A stretch of 64,000 bases of DNA from Ketobacter sp. MCCC 1A13808 (GCF_009746715.1 NZ_VRKW01000012.1:1-64000), one strand, 5' to 3'. Positions 18,186 through 28,492 are shown, counted from the first letter of the stretch. Numbers and translations are program-made. Notes: a model not told the origin generated them from the sequence alone.

Positions 18186-18890
18186 ATGGAAACCAAATCG
18201 GTATTGGTTATAGAGGATGAGCTGGATATCGCCCGCTTAATACGCCTGCACCTGTTGGAATGCTGTGATCAGGTCGAGCTGGCTGATAATGGCCTGGACG
18301 GGCTGAAGCTGGCGCAATCCCGTGATTGGGATCTGATTTTGCTGGATTTGCGGCTGCCGGGGATGAACGGCCTGGATATTTGTAAACAGCTGCGCAGTCG
18401 GCAATCGTATGTGCCGATATTGATGTTAACCGCGAAATCGTCAGAGCTGGACCGGGTATTAGGGCTGGAAATTGGCGCCGACGACTACCTGACCAAACCG
18501 TTTAGCGTGCAGGAATTAGTGGCGAGAGTAAAAGCGATTTTCCGCCGTTGTGAAGCGATGCGGAAGGTTCAGCAAGATACCACACAACAACGTCTAATCC
18601 GGTACCAGGATTTGGAGCTGGATGCGGATAAAAGACAAGCCCGGCGACAGGGTGATGCAGTGGAATTGACAGCACGGGAATTCGATTTGCTGTTCCACTT
18701 TGCCAGTCACCCCGGACGGGTATTCAGTCGTGCCCAATTATTGGATTGCGTTTGGGGATACGGTCATGACGGTTACGAACATACCGTGAATTCCCATATC
18801 AATCGTTTGCGTTCCAAGATCGAACCCGACCCTGCGCACCCGATCTATATTCTCACGGTTTGGGGTGTCGGTTATCGGTTCGGACAATAA
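18186..18890 (+). CDS. OmpR-family response regulator
   Basis: This 234-residue regulator has an N-terminal receiver with the acidic pair E10/D11, phospho-acceptor D54 (ILLDLRLPG) and conserved Lys in TKPF, and a C-terminal winged helix (ELTAREFDLLFHFASHPG, then VNSHINRLRSKIE). It is paired with the histidine kinase starting 20 bp downstream. Matching 11-bp repeats lie before this gene and before the spondin-domain gene after the kinase, so those are its likely targets. The sensed signal is unknown. Confidence 0.95.
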   Translation: METKSVLVIEDELDIARLIRLHLLECCDQVELADNGLDGLKLAQSRDWDLILLDLRLPGMNGLDICKQLRSRQSYVPILMLTAKSSELDRVLGLEIGADDYLTKPFSVQELVARVKAIFRRCEAMRKVQQDTTQQRLIRYQDLELDADKRQARRQGDAVELTAREFDLLFHFASHPGRVFSRAQLLDCVWGYGHDGYEHTVNSHINRLRSKIEPDPAHPIYILTVWGVGYRFGQ

Positions 18891-18910
18891 TCTGTTGTGG
18901 CGGGGTATCC

Positions 18911-20446
18911 ATGTTTAACCGGTTGTACGTAAAACTATCTTTGACATTGGTGGTGTTATTTGCCCTGATCGGCGTCGCCGTGCTGGCATTAACCCGTAGT
19001 TCAATGGATCGGTATTCAGAAGAGGTAATGCAGCGCCTGAACGCTTCCGTGGCGATGTATGTGACCAATGAGCTGCAGTTGATTTCAAAAGGGGTAGCCA
19101 ATGTTGATGCGCTAAAAACGTTGGCACATCACGCCATGGTGGTGAATCCTGCTATCGAAGTTTATCTGCTCGACCCCCAAGGTACGATTATCAGTCACGC
19201 CCTGGGTGACGGCTCTTTGGTGCTAGGCAAAGTGGATCTGAAACCGGTAAAACAGTTTCTTGCGGCCAACGCCCGCTTTCCGATTGCGGGGGATGATCCG
19301 CGCAATTCCCAAAGAAAGAAGGTGTTCAGCGCAGCGGAAGTGCGGCAGGGTGATCGGTTGGAAGGCTATGTTTATGTGGTGTTGGAAGGGCATAAGCAGG
19401 AGCAGTTGGCGTCCAGCGTTTTTAGCAGTCAGGTATTTCGCTTAAGTGCTCTGGCATTGGTAGGCTGCCTTGCATTCGGTTTGGTTACTGCGCTGCTGAT
19501 TTTTGCCCGTCTTAGCCGGCGTCTGCAAGCATTGACCGATAAAGCCGATCACTTCTACCAGAGCAGTCTTGAATCGGGGAATTCTGCGGTCGAGCCGGTT
19601 CGGCAGCCGGATTTGCACGGACGCAAAGACGAGCTTGAACGGCTCAGCCGCGCGTTTGATTCCATGCAGCAACGGATTGCACAACAAATGAAACAGATTC
19701 AGGAATCCGACGCGATGCGGCGGGAGTTGATCTCAAATATATCTCACGATCTGAGGACGCCGCTCACCAGTATGCTGGGCTACATTGAAACCTTGCAGTT
19801 GAAGTTCCCGCAACTGGATGCGGACACTCGCCAACAATATCTGACGATTACCCGCAATCATGGTGTGCGCTTGCAGCGTTTAGTCGCGGACTTGTTTGAG
19901 CTGAGCAAGTTGGACAGTAATGCAGTGCAACCGGTTTTGGAAACATTTTCTATTGCTGAGTTGATTCAGGATATCGTGCAGGATTTCCGTTTAAAGGCAG
20001 AGCGCAAGCAAATCCGGCTTGAGCTGGAGGGCGATCTGCAGAATGCGCAGGTTTATGCGGACATCCATTTAATGGAACGGGTGATGGAAAATCTGCTGGA
20101 AAATGCATTGCGCCATACCCCGGTACAGGGAACCATTCAGATTACCATTGAAAAGCAGTCACAACCGGACGGAGTGCGTATTATGGTATCCGATAATGGC
20201 AGCGGTATTGCACCGGCGGACCTGCCTTATATTTTTGACCGTTTTTACCATGCTCAGAATAAAGACCAGGAAGATTTAAAGTCCACCGGGTTAGGTCTGG
20301 CTATTGTAAAACGGATACTGGATTTGCATTTAAGCAAGATTACCGTGCAAAGCAATCATCAAAGCCAAACGGAAGCTCACTCGCAGCGATCCTGTGGCAC
20401 TCGTTTTACGTTTCATTTAAATACTCATCTGGCGCAGGGAAATTAG
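18911..20446 (+). CDS. Membrane sensor histidine kinase
   Basis: This 511-residue kinase has a membrane helix near residues 8-30, a periplasmic sensor of about 130 residues, a second helix near 175-197, a HAMP-like linker, HisKA with phospho-acceptor H279 (ISHDLRTPL), and HATPase_c motifs ENLLENALRH, DNGSGI and TGLGLAIVKR. The ATG at 18911 gives a clean N-terminal anchor; the frame is open slightly upstream inside the regulator gene. It pairs with the OmpR-type regulator before it. The short periplasmic domain looks PAS/CACHE-like but is not assigned. Confidence 0.93.
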   Translation: MFNRLYVKLSLTLVVLFALIGVAVLALTRSSMDRYSEEVMQRLNASVAMYVTNELQLISKGVANVDALKTLAHHAMVVNPAIEVYLLDPQGTIISHALGDGSLVLGKVDLKPVKQFLAANARFPIAGDDPRNSQRKKVFSAAEVRQGDRLEGYVYVVLEGHKQEQLASSVFSSQVFRLSALALVGCLAFGLVTALLIFARLSRRLQALTDKADHFYQSSLESGNSAVEPVRQPDLHGRKDELERLSRAFDSMQQRIAQQMKQIQESDAMRRELISNISHDLRTPLTSMLGYIETLQLKFPQLDADTRQQYLTITRNHGVRLQRLVADLFELSKLDSNAVQPVLETFSIAELIQDIVQDFRLKAERKQIRLELEGDLQNAQVYADIHLMERVMENLLENALRHTPVQGTIQITIEKQSQPDGVRIMVSDNGSGIAPADLPYIFDRFYHAQNKDQEDLKSTGLGLAIVKRILDLHLSKITVQSNHQSQTEAHSQRSCGTRFTFHLNTHLAQGN

Positions 20447-20495
20447 AATCCGCAACGGTGGTCCGCTGCTACTGTTGAGAGAATTTCGGAAGTCC

Positions 20496-20532
20496 GTGAC
20501 AAAGTTGTGATAAGTTCGTGATGTCGGTGTGA
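20496..20532 (+). promoter_or_regulatory. Four GTGA repeats, 11-bp spacing
   Basis: GTGA occurs at 20496, 20507, 20518 and 20529, each exactly 11 bp from the last, within GTGACAAAGTT, GTGATAAGTTC, GTGATGTCGGT and GTGATG. This is the helical-turn periodicity of PhoB/OmpR-type tandem sites. The array lies 62-98 bp before the spondin-domain gene, a suitable place for activation. The motif matches the pair at 18112. Confidence 0.7.
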
Positions 20533-20593
20533 TGTTGCCTAATTAGGCTGAAGGAGCATTAAAAAAATAATCCAACATCGAGGTAACAAAATT

Positions 20594-21298
20594 ATGAAAA
20601 CCGGACTTTCTTTGGCGGCTGTTTTTATTGCGGCCGCCGTTGCAGCCCCCGTCAAAGCAGAATCTCAATCCGATGCCCGCGCTAATCTTAAATCAAAGCA
20701 TCGTCAATCCATGCACTTCACGGTTTCAGTAACCAATTTGACCAAAGGCATCAGCTTTACACCGTTTCTTGCGGCGACTCATAAACGCTCTCTGCAATTA
20801 TTCAACTTGGGTGAACCGGCTTCAGAAGGCATCGCTTATATTGCCGAAGCGGGTGACACCGGCCCGCTGATGTCCGTGCTTGAAAGTGACGACTCAGTAC
20901 ATTCAATTGCCCAAACCGAAGGGCTACTGGGGCCGGGCGAAACCGTTACATTTGAAATCGATACGTCCGGCTGGTTTAACCGTTTTGGTTATTTCAGTCT
21001 GGCAGCCATGTTGCTGCCCACCAACGACACCTTTGTTAGCCTGAATAAAGTCGTGTTGCCCTATATTGGCAGCGTCAGTTATCTGGCCGATGCCTACGAT
21101 GCCGGCAGTGAACCCAACAGTGAGATGTGCGGTGCGATTCCCGGCCCTGCGTGTGGGGGTGAAGGTTTGTCTCCGGATGAGGATGGAGAAGGCTATGTGT
21201 ATCCCAGCCCGGGTATACACGGGGAGGGTGAGCTGAGTCAGGCGGCTTACCAGTGGGCTGGCCCGGTAGCAAAGGTCACGATCTCACGAATGTACTAA
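20594..21298 (+). CDS. Secreted spondin-domain protein
   Basis: This 234-residue protein has a signal peptide ending near VKAES (about residue 23) and a Spondin_N-type domain: FTVSVTNLTKGISFTPF, THKRSLQLFNLGEPASEG, SLAAMLLPTNDTFV, YDAGSEPNSE, IPGPACGGEG and a C-terminal PVAKVTISR. Spondin_N domains are extracellular adhesion modules in animals; bacterial members are exported and uncharacterised. It is the only gene between the two-component pair and a terminator, and four regulator-type repeats precede it, which suggests it is the pair's main output. Only two cysteines remain in the mature part. Confidence 0.85.
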   Translation: MKTGLSLAAVFIAAAVAAPVKAESQSDARANLKSKHRQSMHFTVSVTNLTKGISFTPFLAATHKRSLQLFNLGEPASEGIAYIAEAGDTGPLMSVLESDDSVHSIAQTEGLLGPGETVTFEIDTSGWFNRFGYFSLAAMLLPTNDTFVSLNKVVLPYIGSVSYLADAYDAGSEPNSEMCGAIPGPACGGEGLSPDEDGEGYVYPSPGIHGEGELSQAAYQWAGPVAKVTISRMY

Positions 21299-21319
21299 TC
21301 AGCTCAAAGGCATCGACTG

Positions 21320-21356
21320 GCAGGGCAACAGCAGACTCAGTGTCAGCTTGCCCTGC
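21320..21356 (+). terminator. Terminator after the spondin gene
   Basis: GCAGGGCAA (21320-21328) and TTGCCCTGC (21348-21356) form a perfect 9-bp stem with a 19-base loop, followed by TTTA. It stands 22 bp after the stop codon. The T tract is short. Confidence 0.65.
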
Positions 21357-21549
21357 TTTAGGGCCGACGATAAGGGAATGCCAACTATATTGTCGGAAAC
21401 AATAGATTGTCTACACTCAAGGGAGCGGCTTTTGCTGCAGAGAGGATTGAGTTTAATAACCTTGCATACATTGCGCTATTAGACTGCATGTCAATTTTAA
21501 GTTGATCGGATTCAGGGCGGTGACCTGGTCTCTGATGCAAGGAATTTCC

Positions 21550-21921
21550 ATGTTTTTCAGCATTAAAAGTGTGCTTAGTGGCCCGTATTTTATCGTCACT
21601 GCCAATGAAGATTTCGACCGGAAGGGGGCCAGGGAAATAGCAATTGCGGTAACGAAATACTGCGATGAAAAAAACCTGAAGCGTGTGTTATTCGACTTTC
21701 GGCGGGCGAAAAACGTTGATAGCGTATCGGAAAATTTCTATTTTGCTCACGAGGATTCCAAAGAAATCAATATCGACAAATCGATGCGGTCCGCATTGCT
21801 CGTGCATCATATGGATCGCAGTCATGATTTCGTTGAAACGGTGCTGCGCAACACCGGACATAATATCCGAAAATTTTACGACGAGAGTAAAGCCATCGCT
21901 TGGCTGAACGGGCCGGAGTGA
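21550..21921 (+). CDS. SpoIIAA-like (STAS-fold) protein
   Basis: This protein of about 123 residues alternates strands and helices in the way of the SpoIIAA-like/STAS family: GPYFIVTANEDF, KRVLFDFRRAKNV, then MRSALLVHH, and the ending FYDESKAIAWLNG, which is typical of PF11964-like proteins. The ATG at 21550 is preceded by AAGGAA and starts the fold; the frame opens at 21502. It is probably cytosolic; its partner is unknown. The 250 bp upstream hold no other gene. It is convergent with the permease. Confidence 0.65.
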   Translation: MFFSIKSVLSGPYFIVTANEDFDRKGAREIAIAVTKYCDEKNLKRVLFDFRRAKNVDSVSENFYFAHEDSKEINIDKSMRSALLVHHMDRSHDFVETVLRNTGHNIRKFYDESKAIAWLNGPE

Positions 21922-21937
21922 GTGCGTCGGCCCGTTC
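21906..21937. terminator. Hairpin over the STAS-like gene's stop
   Basis: GAACGGGCC (21906-21914) and GGCCCGTTC (21929-21937) are perfect 9-bp inverted copies flanking the stop codon, between convergent genes. No T tract follows on either strand, so terminator function is uncertain. Confidence 0.4.
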
Positions 21938-21952
21938 GGTGTGGCGTACTGA

Positions 21953-23722
21953 TTAATTGCTCAGGGGATAAAGGGTAATGGCCATGGTGACGGTGGTGAT
22001 ACCCATCAGAATGTTCATGGGGACCCCCACTTTCAGGAAATCTTTGAATTTATACCCCCCCGGACCGAATACCATCAGATTGGTATGATAGCCCAGCGGG
22101 GTCGCAAAGCTGGCGGAAGCCGCCATCATTATGCACAGTATGAAGGGCGTCTGATTCAGGTTCATCTGTTCCGTAACCTGTAACACCACCGGTAGCATCA
22201 GAATCGCCGCGCTGTTGTTGGTAATGGATTCGGTCAGCATTGAAACGCAAACGTAGATCGCTATCAGCATCAGTACCGGGTTTCCACCGCTGATTTTAAT
22301 TACCAGATCGGCCAGCGCATTGGCGGCACCGGTTTCGTATAAGGCTGTACCCATGGCGAATGAAGCCCCGATGGTCACCAGAACCGGGATATCCAGGCTG
22401 CGGTTGGCCTGCATTAACGAGCAACAGCGGAAGCCGATCATGGCGGCTGCACCGATCAGGGATGCATTCAGGATGGAGGTGAGACCGAACGCGGCACTGC
22501 CGATCACCGCCAACAGAATTACCCAGGCCAAAGTGCCTTTTTCGTGGCGGATGGATTCCCGCCCCAGGTCGTTGACCAAAAGGAAATCGCGGCTGTTACC
22601 CTGACGTCGTACAAAGTTGGGGCGCGCTTCCAGCAGCAGCGTGTCACCGGCGCGTAAGCGAATGGCACCCAGGCTGCCGTGCAAGCGTTGTCCGTTACGC
22701 GCCACTGCCAATACCACCGCGCCATACCGATCCCGAAACTGGCTGTCTTTAATGCTTAATCCCAGCACCGCCGAGTAGGGCGACAGAACGGCTTCTACCA
22801 GGTAGCGTTCGGGACGGTTCGCGCCCACCACTTCATCCCGGTGGTGAGACGGTAAAATACCGCGGATTGCGAGCAGATCAGATAATGCGTCAGTGTCACC
22901 GGCAAACGTCAGGCGATCACCGCCGTTCAGTTTGACGTGCGGTGATACCGCCGCCAGTAAGCTGCCATCGCGTTCAATTTCCGCCAGAAACAGCCGTTTC
23001 AGGTTTCGCAGGCCCGCATCGGTAATCGATTTGCCAACCAGGGGCCCGTTGGGGTCCACAAAGACATCCAGGGTAAACTCGCGGACTTTACCGAAGGTTT
23101 TGGTAGCGCCGTAACTGGGCAGCAAGCGCGGAAAAACAAAAACCATGATCAGCAATCCGATGACAGCCACCGGCAGGCCCAGTGCCGTGATGGAAAACAG
23201 GGAAAAGCCGGGCTTGCCGGTCAGTTCCTCGAATTGGCTACTGACGATCAGGTTGGTGCTGGTGCCTATCAGGGTGATAGTGCCTCCCAGGATGGACGCG
23301 TAGCTCAGCGGCAGCAATAATTTGGAAGCAGGAATATCGATCTTTTCGGCCCAACTGCGAACCGCCGGAATCATGGTTGCCACGACCGGAGTGTTGTTCA
23401 AAAAAGCACTCAGAATCAGAACCGGTGTGCACAGGCGGAATAGGGCGCCACGGGCGCTTTTAGGGTGTCCGAACAGTTTGTCGACAACACCGTTTAAGGC
23501 ACCGGAACTTTGCATGCCAGCCGCAATAATAAACATCGCCGCCACGGTCATAAGACCGGGGTTGCTGAAGCCGTCCAACGCCTGCTGGGGGGTCAGTACG
23601 CCCGTAACACTGAGCAGGGTGAGCGCACCCATCATAATGATATAGGGTGCGATTTCGCTAACCACTAAAGTAATGAGTACAGCAGCCAACAGGGCGAGGG
23701 TAAACCACGCTTCCCATGTCAT
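21953..23722 (-). CDS. SLC13-family anion permease with TrkA_C
   Basis: This 589-residue inner-membrane protein has two halves of hydrophobic helices (about 1-195 and 385-589) around a soluble middle of about 200-375 that looks like two TrkA_C domains (GDRLTFAG, RAGDTLLLEA). The NTPVVATMIP and GTSTNLIVSSQ motifs are those of the SLC13/CitM-like permeases. Members move sulfate, dicarboxylates or other anions, probably driven by Na+; the substrate cannot be told here. It stands alone. The 286 bp between it and argH hold no gene that I can see. Confidence 0.9.
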   Translation of the reverse strand: MTWEAWFTLALLAAVLITLVVSEIAPYIIMMGALTLLSVTGVLTPQQALDGFSNPGLMTVAAMFIIAAGMQSSGALNGVVDKLFGHPKSARGALFRLCTPVLILSAFLNNTPVVATMIPAVRSWAEKIDIPASKLLLPLSYASILGGTITLIGTSTNLIVSSQFEELTGKPGFSLFSITALGLPVAVIGLLIMVFVFPRLLPSYGATKTFGKVREFTLDVFVDPNGPLVGKSITDAGLRNLKRLFLAEIERDGSLLAAVSPHVKLNGGDRLTFAGDTDALSDLLAIRGILPSHHRDEVVGANRPERYLVEAVLSPYSAVLGLSIKDSQFRDRYGAVVLAVARNGQRLHGSLGAIRLRAGDTLLLEARPNFVRRQGNSRDFLLVNDLGRESIRHEKGTLAWVILLAVIGSAAFGLTSILNASLIGAAAMIGFRCCSLMQANRSLDIPVLVTIGASFAMGTALYETGAANALADLVIKISGGNPVLMLIAIYVCVSMLTESITNNSAAILMLPVVLQVTEQMNLNQTPFILCIMMAASASFATPLGYHTNLMVFGPGGYKFKDFLKVGVPMNILMGITTVTMAITLYPLSN

Positions 23723-24008
23723 AGTGGGTGTTTCTCCTTAAATCCGGGTCGGTATTGGAACGCAAGCTATGTTGACTGCGATTTGTTCAAACAGCAACCA
23801 ATATAGCTTAGGGGTATGATGTTAGATAGCAAGTTGGCGAGATTAATGAATTCCGCGTCTTCGCGCTATAACTTGATTGAGCAGTTATTGTAAAAGTTTT
23901 TGGCATTTATACCGGTATTTGTACTTTGGGTACGGATCACAGCATAAATGCCTGGCTCTGCAACCCTTGTGCAGAGCTTAAACCGGCTCAGACCCGATAG
24001 CGAATACT

Positions 24009-25415
24009 TTAACTTTGTAATTTGGTACGGGCACGACCGGCGGCCGCTCTTACTTGAGAAGGCGCGGTTCCGCCCAGGTGGTTCCGGGCATTTACGGAGC
24101 CTTCCAGGGTCAGAACATCAAATACATCTTCGCTAATCATGTCACTGAATTGACGTAATTCCTGAAGCGACATTTCAGACAGGTCTTTAACCTGGGCTAC
24201 CCCGTAAGCCACCGCTTTGCCGACAATTTCGTGGGAGTCGCGGAACGGGACGCCTTTTTTTACCAGGTAATCCGCCAGATCCGTGGCCGTGGAAAAGCCA
24301 CGGCGGGCCGCGTCGCGCATATTGTCTTTTTTTACTTCAATGGCCGGCATCATATCGGCGTAGGCGCGCAGACAGTTCGAAATGGTTTGCACCGTATCGA
24401 ACAGGGGTTCTTTGTCTTCCTGATTGTCTTTGTTATAGGCCAGACATTGGGATTTCATCAGGGTCAGCAATGAAATGAGGTGGCCGGTGACACGGCCGGT
24501 TTTGCCGCGTACCAGCTCGGGTACGTCGGGGTTTTTCTTTTGTGGCATGATGGACGAACCGGTACAGAAGCGATCCGGCAGATCAACAAAATTGAACTGC
24601 GCCGAGGCCCACAGCACCAGCTCTTCGGAAAAACGTGACAGGTGCGTCATGATGAGCGAGCTGGCGGCACAAAACTCGATGGCAAAGTCCCGGTCACTGA
24701 CGCCATCCAGAGAGTTTTCGCAGATGCCGTCAAAGCCTAATAACTGTGCCGTCATGGCACGGTCGATGGGATAGGTCGTACCCGCCAGGGCGGCGCTACC
24801 CAGCGGCATGCGATTGATGCGTTTGCGACAGTCCTGCAGGCGCTCATAGTCGCGGAACAGCATCTCGTTCCAGGCCAGCATATGGTGCCCGAATGTGACC
24901 GGTTGAGCGGTTTGCAGGTGAGTGAATCCGGGCATGATGGTGTCTGCTTCGCGCTCTGCAAGATCGATCAAGCCGGATTGCAGGCGTTTGATTTCACTCA
25001 GAATATGATCCACCGCGTCGCGCAGATACAGGCGGATGTCCGTTGCTACCTGATCGTTGCGGGAACGGCCCGTATGCAGCTTTTTACCGGTGATGCCGAT
25101 GCGTTGCGTGAGGCGTGCTTCTATGTTCATGTGCACGTCTTCCAACGCCACAGACCACTCAAACTCGCCGTTGTGGATCTCCTCCCGAATGGCTTCCAGG
25201 CCGTCGATGATGGTGTCTTTCTCCGCTGCGGTGAGCACACCCACGTGAGCCAACATGGTAGCGTGGGCAATGGAACCGTTAATGTCCTGGTCCGCCATGA
25301 TTTGATCAAAGTCCACAGAGGCGGTGAACTCCTGTACAAAAGCATCGGTGGCTTCAGAGAAGCGGCCGCCCCACTGACTGTTCTGAGTGGGCTTATTTTT
25401 GGATTGTTCTGACAT
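24009..25415 (-). CDS. argH: Argininosuccinate lyase
   Basis: This 468-residue enzyme of the fumarase/aspartase superfamily splits argininosuccinate to arginine and fumarate. Visible motifs are WGGRFSE at the start, [12 protein letters not shown], the catalytic-histidine loop [10 protein letters not shown], and the signature [12 protein letters not shown]. The length is normal. It is divergent from algZ, the arrangement found in Pseudomonas. The 115 bp between them must hold both promoters. Confidence 0.98.
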   Translation of the reverse strand: MSEQSKNKPTQNSQWGGRFSEATDAFVQEFTASVDFDQIMADQDINGSIAHATMLAHVGVLTAAEKDTIIDGLEAIREEIHNGEFEWSVALEDVHMNIEARLTQRIGITGKKLHTGRSRNDQVATDIRLYLRDAVDHILSEIKRLQSGLIDLAEREADTIMPGFTHLQTAQPVTFGHHMLAWNEMLFRDYERLQDCRKRINRMPLGSAALAGTTYPIDRAMTAQLLGFDGICENSLDGVSDRDFAIEFCAASSLIMTHLSRFSEELVLWASAQFNFVDLPDRFCTGSSIMPQKKNPDVPELVRGKTGRVTGHLISLLTLMKSQCLAYNKDNQEDKEPLFDTVQTISNCLRAYADMMPAIEVKKDNMRDAARRGFSTATDLADYLVKKGVPFRDSHEIVGKAVAYGVAQVKDLSEMSLQELRQFSDMISEDVFDVLTLEGSVNARNHLGGTAPSQVRAAAGRARTKLQS

Positions 25416-25530
25416 AGGAGGGTCCCGGAGAAATTTGGTCTGATATAAATTAGGTTTGGCTTATACTGAAAAGTGCGCGAATTATATCACCCAACCTTAA
25501 TGCATTACATAACAGCAGTTCCGGGTAAGC

Positions 25531-26601
25531 ATGGTAAAACCGACTCCACCTCAAGATGAACCGGAAGAAACTTTCTTTTTACCGGATCTGTGTGCTCGCC
25601 AGCCGGTATTCTTTCTGGTGCTGATCGCCGAATTATTTGCCGTGGTGATTGTGCTGATCGAAAGCAGCCTGGTGCAATACGACTGGATGAAGCTGGGGCT
25701 GGTGTCGCTGTTCGTTCAGTGGGTCGCCTTGAGCAGTGCGGCGCTGTTGTGCCAGATGCGTGATTTTCTGCGCAAGTTAAGGCCCGCCCGTGCCGTGGCC
25801 ATCAGTTATTTGTTGATCCCGGTGAATACCTGGGTTGTCAGTGTCATTAGCCAGTGGGTGTTTTTTCCGCCGCCGGATGCATCGGCGGTGAGCGTGCTTT
25901 ACTCCGCTGTGGTGCTTACCAACGTCGCGATCGCCGCCATCGTGGGCGGGTTGGTGATCCGTTATTTTTATCTGCAGGCCATGTTGATTGCCCGGCGCCA
26001 GTCGGAATTATTGCACCGGATTCAGGCATTACAGTCCCGCATACGTCCGCACTTCCTGTTTAATAGTATGAATATTCTGGCCAGCCTGATTGAAACCGAC
26101 CCGCGTACGGCGGAAACCGTAGTCGAGGATTTGTCTGCGCTGTTCCGGGCAAGCCTTAACCATATGGGTAATCAGGTGCCGATTGAAGAGGAATTTGAGC
26201 TGTGCAGAAAGTATCTGAATATAGAAAAGCTGCGGTTGGGCAAACGCCTGCAAGTGAGCTGGGAAATACGCTCGGTGCCTAAGCAGGTTAATATCCCCTT
26301 ATTAACTTTGCAGCCGCTCCTGGAAAATGCCCTTCTTCATGGGGTGCAGCCGGTGCCCAAAGGGGGGCTGGTGGAAATTTTCGCGGGCTATGCTCATGGC
26401 GTGTTTGAACTCACCATTACTAACCCGTTTGAGCCCGGTTTGCACACCGGAGCGTCTGAGGGCAATCATATGGCGCTGGAGAACACCCGTAATCGCTTGG
26501 CGGCGCTTTATGGAGAGCGTGCCAAACTTACCGGCTATCCGGAAGGCGGCCGTTATATCACCCGGCTCTCCTATCCATATCCTCTCAAAGCGACGCCATA
26601 G
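25531..26601 (+). CDS. algZ: LytS-type sensor kinase AlgZ/FimS
   Basis: This 356-residue protein has four hydrophobic helices in the first 145 residues and a His_kinase domain with H174 in IRPHFLFNSMN, then PLLENALLHG and a reduced ATPase region. It matches AlgZ (FimS), which works with AlgR to control twitching motility, alginate and biofilm genes in Pseudomonas. The position between argH and algR-hemC supports this. Algr-type LytTR signalling is unusual in Gram-negatives outside this clade. The gap to algR is 139 bp, so algR may also have its own promoter. Confidence 0.92.
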   Translation: MVKPTPPQDEPEETFFLPDLCARQPVFFLVLIAELFAVVIVLIESSLVQYDWMKLGLVSLFVQWVALSSAALLCQMRDFLRKLRPARAVAISYLLIPVNTWVVSVISQWVFFPPPDASAVSVLYSAVVLTNVAIAAIVGGLVIRYFYLQAMLIARRQSELLHRIQALQSRIRPHFLFNSMNILASLIETDPRTAETVVEDLSALFRASLNHMGNQVPIEEEFELCRKYLNIEKLRLGKRLQVSWEIRSVPKQVNIPLLTLQPLLENALLHGVQPVPKGGLVEIFAGYAHGVFELTITNPFEPGLHTGASEGNHMALENTRNRLAALYGERAKLTGYPEGGRYITRLSYPYPLKATP

Positions 26602-26740
26602 CCCGTATACACCGGGTCTTAAAAGGTTGACGCAATGCGCTATTTTCGTGCTCTAATCGTGCTAAGGTAATAATATTTGATGTGCCCTGCTGACTCTCCC
26701 GGCGACAATAATGAACAATAAAGAGGAGAAGTGAGGTCAG

Positions 26741-27496
26741 ATGATCCGAGTATTAGTTTGTGATGATGAGCCTTTGGCTCGCGACCGTATGCGACGTATG
26801 TTGGAGCGTATCCCGGCTACTTTGTGCGTCGGTGAAGCTGAAAATGGTCAGGAGCTGTTGGAACGGGTGCCCTCTGTTTACCCGGATATTATTTTACTGG
26901 ATATTCGAATGCCGGGAATGGATGGCCTGCAGGCCGCGTCGCGACTGTCGGAAAGTGACAGCCCGCCCGCCATTATTTTCTGTACTGCCTATGATGAACA
27001 CGCGATTGCCGCGTTTAAAGTCAATGCGGTTGATTATTTGCTGAAACCGGTGCGTCAGGAAGATTTGGAAAAAGCCCTTAGCAAGGCGGGGCGAGTGAAT
27101 AAAGCCCAGATGCTGGCCGTAAGACGTGAAACCGGCGTGGCTCAACCAGAGCAAGCCAATGCCAAAGAACGTGAATATATCAGTGTGCGAAGCCGCAAGG
27201 GCATCGATCTGATTGCGGTTGCCGATGTTCGTTATTTCCTGGCGGACCAGAAATACGTCACTGTGCGTCATAGCCAGGGGGAAACCCTGCTGGATGAAAC
27301 GCTGAAGGAATTGGAAACCGAGTTCGGCGATCGCTTTTTACGGGTACATCGCAATGCGCTGGTTGCGCTCAGTTACATCGAAGCGCTGGAACACAAGGGC
27401 AACCAGTTTTATCTGCGGATTCAGGGTGTTGAAGAACGGCTGGCGGTAAGCCGCCGGCACGCCTCGTCGGTTAAAAAGCTGTTGCAAAGCCTTTGA
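26741..27496 (+). CDS. algR: LytTR response regulator AlgR
   Basis: This 251-residue regulator has a receiver domain with D54 (IILLDIRMPGMDG), the Lys in LLKPVRQ, and a C-terminal LytTR DNA-binding domain (EYISVRSRKGIDLI, RFLRVHRNALV, LAVSRRHASSVKKLL). AlgR controls alginate, type IV pili and virulence genes in Pseudomonas and is phosphorylated at D54. The length and surroundings (algZ before it, hemC after it) match. A ribosome site GAGGAG precedes the ATG. Confidence 0.95.
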   Translation: MIRVLVCDDEPLARDRMRRMLERIPATLCVGEAENGQELLERVPSVYPDIILLDIRMPGMDGLQAASRLSESDSPPAIIFCTAYDEHAIAAFKVNAVDYLLKPVRQEDLEKALSKAGRVNKAQMLAVRRETGVAQPEQANAKEREYISVRSRKGIDLIAVADVRYFLADQKYVTVRHSQGETLLDETLKELETEFGDRFLRVHRNALVALSYIEALEHKGNQFYLRIQGVEERLAVSRRHASSVKKLLQSL

Positions 27497-27552
27497 TGAA
27501 TCCCCTGTTCTGATGTGATAGGGTTCAGCCTTTATTTTAGAGGCACCCTTTT

Positions 27553-28488
27553 ATGACCCCAAAACTCCTGCGAATTGCGACCCGTCAAAGCCCGTTGGCA
27601 TTGTGGCAGGCCGAGTCAGTGAAATCCCGGTTGTTGCAGTTCTATCCGGATTTGAAGGTCGAGCTGGTTACCATGAAAACCAGCGGCGATGTGATCCTGG
27701 ATACGCCTTTGGCCAAGGTGGGTGGTAAGGGGCTCTTTGTAAAAGAGCTGGAACTGGCAATGCTGGAAAACCGCGCGGATATCGCGGTGCATTCCATGAA
27801 AGACGTGCCGGTCGACTTTCCGGAAGGGCTTGGGCTGTCGGTAATCTGTGAACGTGAAGATCCCCGTGATGCCTTTGTTTCTAATCAATACGATGGCATT
27901 GAAGACCTGCCTCAGGGCGCCATCCTCGGTACCTGCAGTTTGCGCCGTCAGGCGCAGATCAAAGCGCGCCGGCCCGATCTGAAAATTGTCGATCTGCGCG
28001 GTAACGTGAACTCCCGTTTAGCAAAGCTGGACGACGGTCAATTCGATGCCATTATTCTGGCAGCAGCCGGATTGCGTCGGTTGGGGTTTGAGGCGCGCAT
28101 CCGGCGAGCGATGTCCCCGGAGGAAAGTCTGCCTGCCGTGGGCCAGGGTGCCATTGGTATTGAATGTCGCCTGCAGGATGACGACACCCTATCCCTGTTA
28201 ACGGTGTTGAGTGATGCGGATACCCACTGCCGGGTGATGGCGGAGCGAGGCATGAATACCCGCCTGCAGGGCGGTTGTCAGGTGCCTATTGCCGGCTATG
28301 CGGAACTGGAGGGTGATCAACTTTGGTTGCGTGGCCTGGTGGGTGAACCGGACGGCTCCCGTTTGATTTGCCATGAGGTCCGTGGCCACCGGGAACAGGC
28401 AGAAGCGCTGGGATATGAGCTGGCTGACGAACTGTTATCTCAGGGCGCGGACCAAATTCTGCAACGACTTTATGAGCAGGGCGCATAA
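27553..28488 (+). CDS. hemC: Porphobilinogen deaminase
   Basis: This 311-residue enzyme builds hydroxymethylbilane from four porphobilinogens in haem synthesis. It has [15 protein letters not shown] at the start, the substrate-binding Arg residues in [11 protein letters not shown], and the dipyrromethane-cofactor cysteine C242 in [12 protein letters not shown]. The length is normal. hemD follows with its likely start 5 bp after the hemC stop. Confidence 0.98.
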   Translation: MTPKLLRIATRQSPLALWQAESVKSRLLQFYPDLKVELVTMKTSGDVILDTPLAKVGGKGLFVKELELAMLENRADIAVHSMKDVPVDFPEGLGLSVICEREDPRDAFVSNQYDGIEDLPQGAILGTCSLRRQAQIKARRPDLKIVDLRGNVNSRLAKLDDGQFDAIILAAAGLRRLGFEARIRRAMSPEESLPAVGQGAIGIECRLQDDDTLSLLTVLSDADTHCRVMAERGMNTRLQGGCQVPIAGYAELEGDQLWLRGLVGEPDGSRLICHEVRGHREQAEALGYELADELLSQGADQILQRLYEQGA

Positions 28489-28492
28489 TGCA

